NCBI GenBank assembly: GCA_025352345.1
Contig: JANXTP010000114.1
Coordinates: 1-9,607 of the forward strand
Reading direction: 5' to 3'
Length of the DNA stretch: 9,607 bases
Source of the DNA: Burkholderiales bacterium
Lineage (GTDB): Bacteria; Pseudomonadota; Gammaproteobacteria; Burkholderiales; Burkholderiaceae_C
Positions within the stretch are counted from its first letter, which is position 1. Each line of letters begins with the position of its first letter. The translations under genes were made by a program, and so were the position numbers. The notes below the pieces were generated by a model, which had not been told where the DNA came from, ran no database searches, and worked only from the letters and a program-made list of their open reading frames with translations. This document shows, piece by piece, positions 6,162 to 9,607 of this stretch.

Positions 6162-7307
6162 TCACGCCGTCGTCGCCGGCGACAGCAGGCGATCGAGTGT
6201 GTCGCTCAGGCTCTTCACCGTGCGCTCGCGGTGGTGCAGCTTGTCCAGGCCGAACAAGCCGATGCGAAACGACCGGAAGTCGGGCCCCTCGTCGCACTGC
6301 AGCGGCACGCCGGCCGCGATCTGCAGGCCCAGACCCAGCCACTTCTTGCCGGACTGCATCTCGGCGTCGTCGGTGTAGCAGACGACCACGCCGGGCGCCT
6401 GGAAGCCGGGCGCCGCGACGCTTTTGAAACCGCGCTGCGTCAGCATCGCGCGCACCGCGTCGCCGAGCTGCTGCTGTTCGTTGCGCACCTTGGCGAAGCC
6501 GTGAGTGCGGGTTTCGAGCATCACGTCGCGCACGCGGGCCAACGCATCGGTCGGCATCGTCGCGTGGTAGGCGTGGGCGCCGCCTTCATAGGTTTCCATG
6601 ATCTGCAGCCACTTGCGCAGGTCGCAGGCGTAGCTGGTGCTTTGTGTGTGGTCGATGCGCTCGCGCGCCAGCTCACTCAGCATCACCAGCGCGCAGCACG
6701 GTGAGCCGCTCCAGCCCTTCTGCGGCGCGCTGATCAGCACATCGACTCCGGTAGCTGCCATGTCGACCCAGATCGTGCCGGAGGCGATGCAATCGAGCAC
6801 GAACAGGCCGCCGACCTCATGCACCGCATCGGCCACCGCGCGCAGATAGTCGTCGGGCAGGATCATGCCGGCCGAGGTTTCGACGTGCGGCGCAAAGACC
6901 ACCTCAGGACGCGTCTGCCTGATCGTCGCCACCACCTCCTCGATCGGCGCAGGCGCAAACGGTGCCTGGGTTCCAGCGCCGGTGCGACGCGCTTTCAGCA
7001 CCGTCGCGTGCGAGGGAATGTTTCCCATCTCGAAGATCTGCGTCCAGCGGTAGCTGAACCAGCCATTGCGAATCACCAGCGCCTTGCGGCCGGTGGCGAA
7101 CTGGCGCGCCACCGCTTCCATGCCGAAGGTGCCGCTGCCCGGCACGATGACCGCCGACTTGGCGTGGTAGACCTCTTTCAGCGTGGCGGAGATGTCCTTC
7201 ATCACCTGCTGGAAGCGCTTGGACATGTGGTTGATCGCGCGGTCGGTGTAGACCACCGAATACTCGAGCAGGCCTTCGGGATCGACGTCGGGTAACAAAC
7301 CAGGCAT
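6162..7307 (-). CDS. Class V PLP-dependent aminotransferase, alanine-glyoxylate/serine-glyoxylate type
   Basis: This 381-residue cytosolic fold-type I PLP enzyme is of the alanine-glyoxylate/serine-pyruvate aminotransferase group. PGSGTFGMEAV (residues 56-66) is the phosphate-binding loop. HVETSAGMI (141-149) is the family segment before the PLP pyridine aspartate, which is D172 in VLDCIAS. SAPQKGWSGSP (193-203) contains the Schiff-base lysine K197. FRSFRIGLFG (about 344-353) holds the C-terminal substrate-carboxylate arginine. All key residues are present, so the enzyme should be active. The amino donor and acceptor cannot be read from sequence; glyoxylate is only the family default. The start ATG 7307 has GGAG six bases upstream. 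The stop TGA abuts the downstream adhesin-E-like gene, so the two share a message. An inverted repeat lies 45 bases upstream of the start. I see no nearby photorespiration, serine-cycle or phosphonate genes to narrow its role. Confidence 0.9.
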   Translation of the reverse strand: MPGLLPDVDPEGLLEYSVVYTDRAINHMSKRFQQVMKDISATLKEVYHAKSAVIVPGSGTFGMEAVARQFATGRKALVIRNGWFSYRWTQIFEMGNIPSHATVLKARRTGAGTQAPFAPAPIEEVVATIRQTRPEVVFAPHVETSAGMILPDDYLRAVADAVHEVGGLFVLDCIASGTIWVDMAATGVDVLISAPQKGWSGSPCCALVMLSELARERIDHTQSTSYACDLRKWLQIMETYEGGAHAYHATMPTDALARVRDVMLETRTHGFAKVRNEQQQLGDAVRAMLTQRGFKSVAAPGFQAPGVVVCYTDDAEMQSGKKWLGLGLQIAAGVPLQCDEGPDFRSFRIGLFGLDKLHHRERTVKSLSDTLDRLLSPATTA

Positions 7308-7313
7308 GGCGGG

Positions 7314-7317
7314 CTCC
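7314..7317 (-). promoter_or_regulatory. Ribosome binding site of the aminotransferase gene
   Basis: GGAG on the minus strand with a six-base spacer to ATG 7307 supports that start. Confidence 0.65.
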
Positions 7318-7351
7318 AGCGCAGGGACTGCGTGTGACGAACCGCTTCATT

Positions 7352-7366
7352 TTGACCGCTAGTCAA
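7352..7366 (-). promoter_or_regulatory. Inverted repeat, candidate operator upstream of the aminotransferase
   Basis: TTGAC (7352-7356) and GTCAA (7362-7366) form a perfect 5+5 bp inverted repeat around a five-base spacer. It lies in the 83-base gap between the methyltransferase stop and the aminotransferase start, in the most AT-rich part of that gap. The arm facing the aminotransferase also reads TTGACT, a near-consensus -35 box, but no convincing -10 follows at the right distance. The geometry fits a dimeric repressor or activator site. No regulator gene is adjacent, so the assignment is an inference. Confidence 0.35.
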
Positions 7367-7390
7367 CGGGCATGCCAGCCCGGGGTCACC

Positions 7391-8158
7391 TCACCGGCTG
7401 CGGCTCGCCACTGGCGATGTCTCACGTCGTGGCGTGAACGGCTGCTGGTACAGCCACACCCGGCGCCCGTCGGGGCAGGCATGAACCGCATCGGGTTCGA
7501 GCTGCGACGCCTCGAATTCCAGGCTCGCCAGCCAGGCGCCGGTGGCCAGTTCGCGGGCGGCCTTGTCGACCGCGCGCGGCATGCTTTCGGGCCGCTGAAA
7601 CAGGTAGACCAGCTGATAGCCCGACCAATCGGTCTTCCACAGGTCGCCCCGGGTGATGCGCGCATAGCCGCAGCGCCACTGGCAGGCCGCGCGCAAGGGC
7701 CAGCTCCATTCGACACCATCGAGTTGCGCACGCGGGTACTCCACATGCAGCTCGCGCAGGCCGTCGCCCAGGCCGCAGCCGGCTTCGAGCACCTGAGCAG
7801 AATCCGGCAGGTGCACCAGCCGCTTCAGGCCTCGCAAGGCGCCGTGCGGTGTCGGGAAGAACGGCGCATCGCGCCAGGCATTCAGCGGATAGAGCAGCGC
7901 CAGCACGCCCAACGGCAGCAGCCAGGCCCAGGCCGGCAGGTCACTCGCGACGCCGGAAGCAGCCAGCGACAGTGGGAAGCCCAGCGCAATGAACCCCCGG
8001 CGCCAGCCGCTCAGTGGCCACGGCGACCACACGGCCGGCAGCGCACCGATGACCGCAGCGCACAGCAACGCGATGAACAGGGGCGCGGCCAGGGCTCGCA
8101 AGCCGACGAAAACGGCCCAGGCCAAGGCCCAGCTCAGCAGCGCTGGCAAGGGCCACAT
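7391..8158 (-). CDS. Membrane-anchored class I SAM-dependent methyltransferase-like protein
   Basis: The 255-residue protein has two halves. Residues 1-95 hold about four hydrophobic helices (about 5-20, 25-43, 54-70, 75-92), making a membrane anchor. Residues 100-245 look like a class I methyltransferase domain: VLEAGCGLGDG (123-133) is motif I, the SAM-binding glycine loop. GVEWSW (148-153) has the acidic residue after strand 2 that would bind the ribose, and TRGDLW (169-174) fits the strand 3 region. The usual strand 4 motif is replaced by YQLVYLFQRPESM, which I cannot tie to a substrate class. The start is set at ATG 8158; the longer frame upstream runs through a GC-rich repeat and has no protein-like character. 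No clear ribosome binding site is seen. It lies 116 bases downstream of fliA on the same strand. The target could be a lipid, quinone-like or membrane protein; none can be chosen. Confidence 0.75.
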   Translation of the reverse strand: MWPLPALLSWALAWAVFVGLRALAAPLFIALLCAAVIGALPAVWSPWPLSGWRRGFIALGFPLSLAASGVASDLPAWAWLLPLGVLALLYPLNAWRDAPFFPTPHGALRGLKRLVHLPDSAQVLEAGCGLGDGLRELHVEYPRAQLDGVEWSWPLRAACQWRCGYARITRGDLWKTDWSGYQLVYLFQRPESMPRAVDKAARELATGAWLASLEFEASQLEPDAVHACPDGRRVWLYQQPFTPRRETSPVASRSR

Positions 8159-8184
8159 GGACAACAACGAGACAGCCTTGTGGC

Positions 8185-8263
8185 GAGGGGGAGCCCCGCC
8201 CGGCGCCGGGCCGCCCCGAGGCGGGCGACGCCCCTTGGGGGCAGGAGCGGAGCGACTGGGGGG
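8185..8263. repeat. GC-rich palindromic intergenic element between fliA and the methyltransferase gene
   Basis: Most of the 116-base gap consists of closely packed palindromes. There is a perfect 14-bp palindrome GCCCGGCGCCGGGC (8198-8211). A CCGCC/GGCGG hairpin follows (8211-8224), then GCCCC/GGGGC (8230-8242) with a three-base loop. G-runs flank the element. It resembles the dispersed intergenic GC-rich repeats I associate with Burkholderiales genomes, but copy number cannot be seen from one window. It has no U-run, so it is at best a weak terminator for fliA; it may instead slow 3' decay or uncouple the two genes. Confidence 0.45.
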
Positions 8264-8274
8264 CACCGCAAACT

Positions 8275-8988
8275 TCAATACTCTCGAAGCTTGACACGCA
8301 GCCGTGCAATCGACTGGCTGTGCAGCTGGCACACACGCGATTCGGTGACCTTCAGCACGGCAGCGATCTCTTTCAGGTTCATGTCGTGCTCGTAGTACAT
8401 GCTCATCACGTACTGCTCACGCTCGGGCAGCACCTTGATACCGGCCACCAGCGCCTCACGCATGCGGTGGTCCTGCAGCTGCGCCAGCGGGTTGAAGGAG
8501 TCGTCGGCCACGTGGCGGTCCAGGTAATCCTGGTCGCCGTCGTCGCCCGACATGTCTTCGAGGTAGACCAGTTGCGTGCCGCGCACCTTGCCCAGCAGTT
8601 CCTGGTATTCGAGCAGCGTGATGCCCATCTCGCGGGCAATCTCGCTTTCGGCCGGGGCGCGGCCCATGCGCTGTTCCAGCCGGTGCACCGCCGCCTCGAT
8701 GGTGCGCTGCTGCTTGCGCGTGCCGCGCGACAGGTAGTCGTTGCCGCGCAGCTCGTCGAGCATTGCGCCACGGATGCGCTGCGTCGCGAAGGTCTCGAAC
8801 TGCACGCCCTGCGCCGCATCGAAGCGGCTCAGCGCATCGGCCAGGCCGATCATGCCGACCTGGATCAGGTCGTCGATCTCGACGTTAGCCGGCAGCTTTG
8901 CGATCATCTGGTGGGCCAGGCGGCGCACCAGTCCACTGTACTGCTTGAGCGTGGAGTTCAGGTCCAGCTGGCCTTTGGCGGTGTACAT
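8275..8988 (-). CDS. fliA: Flagellar sigma factor 28 (FliA)
   Basis: This alternative sigma factor directs RNA polymerase to late flagellar and chemotaxis promoters and is held inactive by FlgM until the hook is complete. The 237-residue length matches the usual FliA. Region 2 (about residues 17-88) includes the core-binding DDLIQVGMIGLADALSRFD and the -10-recognising FETFATQRIRGAMLDELR. Region 3 spans about 93-140 (RGTRKQQRTIEAAVHRLEQ, then a helix with MGI). Region 4 (about 176-230) ends in the helix-turn-helix MNLKEIAAVLKVTESRVCQLHSQS. ATG 8988 is chosen because GGAG lies six bases upstream and the protein then begins MYTAKGQ, as FliA proteins do. A GTG at 9021 would add 11 residues and overlap flhG. 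It follows flhG by 17 bases, the typical flhF-flhG-fliA operon tail. Confidence 0.97.
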   Translation of the reverse strand: MYTAKGQLDLNSTLKQYSGLVRRLAHQMIAKLPANVEIDDLIQVGMIGLADALSRFDAAQGVQFETFATQRIRGAMLDELRGNDYLSRGTRKQQRTIEAAVHRLEQRMGRAPAESEIAREMGITLLEYQELLGKVRGTQLVYLEDMSGDDGDQDYLDRHVADDSFNPLAQLQDHRMREALVAGIKVLPEREQYVMSMYYEHDMNLKEIAAVLKVTESRVCQLHSQSIARLRVKLREY

Positions 8989-8994
8989 GGATTG

Positions 8995-8998
8995 CTCC
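8995..8998 (-). promoter_or_regulatory. Ribosome binding site of fliA
   Basis: GGAG on the minus strand, six bases before ATG 8988, inside the 17-base gap after the flhG stop. It decides the start against the upstream GTG at 9021. Confidence 0.7.
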
Positions 8999-9005
8999 GA
9001 GCGAT

Positions 9006-9607
9006 TCAGTTGAGGGCCCACGTGGAAGCCTTTTCTGTTGTGTGCACTGGGGTGTGCACTGGGGTGTGCGTGGCGAAACCAGTCGTCGTAACGGTCGGAG
9101 CGTCGCCCGCGGCCGAACGCAGCTGCTCACGCACCAGGCGGCGTAGCTCCGGCGTGGGGGCTTCGGTCGCATCGCAGGCCGGGTCGATGCGGACCCAGTC
9201 GCGCAGCACCGCGCCGAGAAAGTCGTCGCCACAGGTTGCGATCTGCATCGCAATGCGTTCCGAGCGCGGCGATTGCGGCGCGGCGCCGAGCAGCAGATCG
9301 TGCACGACGAGGCCGGCGCGTTGCGTCAGCAGCTTCATCGCGGCGTAGGCATGGGTCACGCTCGCGGGCCGGTCGTCGGCGAGCAGCAGCGGGCGCACGC
9401 GCTGCGCGTCGGGGCAACGCGTGAACAGCCGGCACAAGTCGGAAGCACTAGCGTGTACGAGCAGCACGTCGCAATGCGGCGCGGCCTGCATCACGGCCTG
9501 CAAGAATGCGTTGGTCGAACCGGCGGCATCGACGAAGCGAAGCGGCAGGCCGCGCGCTGCGATGTACGACACCTGAGCCGACAGCGGCTCGATGCATTCG
9601 GCCAGAT
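9006..9607 (-). CDS. flhG: FlhG/FleN-like MinD-family protein, C-terminal part
   Basis: The gene is cut by the right edge; about 199 C-terminal residues are visible and the frame stays open to base 9607. FlhG proteins are MinD-type ATPases that control flagellar number and placement together with FlhF. The assignment rests on two points: the position directly before fliA, and the MinD/FlhG-like core. That core has the strand CDVLLVHASAS, then LLLADDRPASVTHAYAAMKLL, which matches the family pattern (pep-S-x-T-x-A-Y-a-x-x-K). It continues with SERIAMQIATCGDDFLGAVLRDWVRID, like the FlhG C-terminal domain. The Walker A end is outside the window. The expected aspartate of the switch II strand appears to be histidine (codon 9453-9455). 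The last residues are a Thr/His/Pro-rich tail encoded partly by a 12-bp tandem repeat. Naming as FlhG is likely but not certain. Confidence 0.8.
   Translation of the reverse strand, partial: LAECIEPLSAQVSYIAARGLPLRFVDAAGSTNAFLQAVMQAAPHCDVLLVHASASDLCRLFTRCPDAQRVRPLLLADDRPASVTHAYAAMKLLTQRAGLVVHDLLLGAAPQSPRSERIAMQIATCGDDFLGAVLRDWVRIDPACDATEAPTPELRRLVREQLRSAAGDAPTVTTTGFATHTPVHTPVHTTEKASTWALN
9040..9073. repeat. 12-bp tandem repeat inside the flhG C-terminus
   Basis: The unit GTGTGCACTGGG occurs twice perfectly (9040-9051, 9052-9063), followed by a partial third copy (seven matching bases, 9064-9070). It lies in the flhG frame and encodes the PVHTPVHT part of the tail. Each unit holds the palindrome GTGCAC. 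As the unit is a multiple of three, copy-number change would alter the tail length without a frameshift. Confidence 0.8.

Noticed and set aside
7361..7366. Minus-strand TTGACT as a -35 box for the aminotransferase
   Set aside because: No acceptable -10 box lies 16-18 bases downstream; the same bases are better explained as an arm of the inverted repeat.
8159..8332. Upstream extension of the methyltransferase to 313 residues
   Set aside because: The added 58 residues translate the GC-rich repeat and overlap the fliA 3' end in another frame; the first helix starts at ATG 8158.
7334..8395. Plus-strand open frame of 353 codons across the methyltransferase and gap
   Set aside because: Low-complexity Gln/Arg/Gly composition; it is antisense to the methyltransferase, crosses the GC-rich repeat and runs into fliA.
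8320..9348. Plus-strand open frame of 342 codons across fliA and flhG
   Set aside because: Antisense to two recognised genes; His/Val/Gln-rich composition typical of the complement of GC-rich coding DNA.

Overview
The window reads as a stretch of GC-rich betaproteobacterial chromosome, most likely Burkholderiales. Two blocks point there: a hemC-hemD-hemX-hemY run on the plus strand and an flhG-fliA pair on the minus strand. The assignment is inferred from gene content, order and codon use; no species-level marker such as 16S is present.

Positions 1-3835 (plus strand) hold a compact haem cluster. It contains the 3' part of hemC (cut by the window edge), hemD, the membrane-anchored HemX-like protein (probably a TTG start overlapping the hemD stop) and the TPR protein HemY. 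HemC and HemD convert porphobilinogen to uroporphyrinogen III; HemX and HemY are inner-membrane partners of unproven biochemical role. Directly behind hemY is a tRNA-Arg(ACG) gene (3872-3948). Its candidate promoter overlaps the hemY stop codon, and a strong intrinsic terminator (3957-3991) follows it.

Positions 4022-8158 (minus strand, convergent with the haem block) carry five accessory genes. In transcription order they are a membrane-anchored SAM methyltransferase, a class V aminotransferase, a small exported protein resembling surface-adhesin E, an integral-membrane fatty acid hydroxylase closest to alkylglycerol monooxygenase, and a secreted DUF4124-like/Excalibur protein. The aminotransferase and the adhesin-E-like gene abut or overlap and are probably cotranslated. 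The Excalibur gene is visibly less GC-rich than its surroundings and lies beside the tRNA, so it may have been acquired. The five proteins do not form a pathway I recognise.

Positions 8275-9607 (minus strand) hold the flagellar pair: fliA (sigma-28) and the C-terminal part of an FlhG/MinD-like protein running off the right edge. A GC-rich palindromic intergenic element separates fliA from the methyltransferase. The most notable points are the AGMO-like hydroxylase, the apparently degenerate FlhG switch region with a 12-bp tandem repeat at its C-terminus, the orphan membrane methyltransferase, and an inverted repeat upstream of the aminotransferase. I see no CRISPR array, insertion sequence or clear novel multi-gene system.
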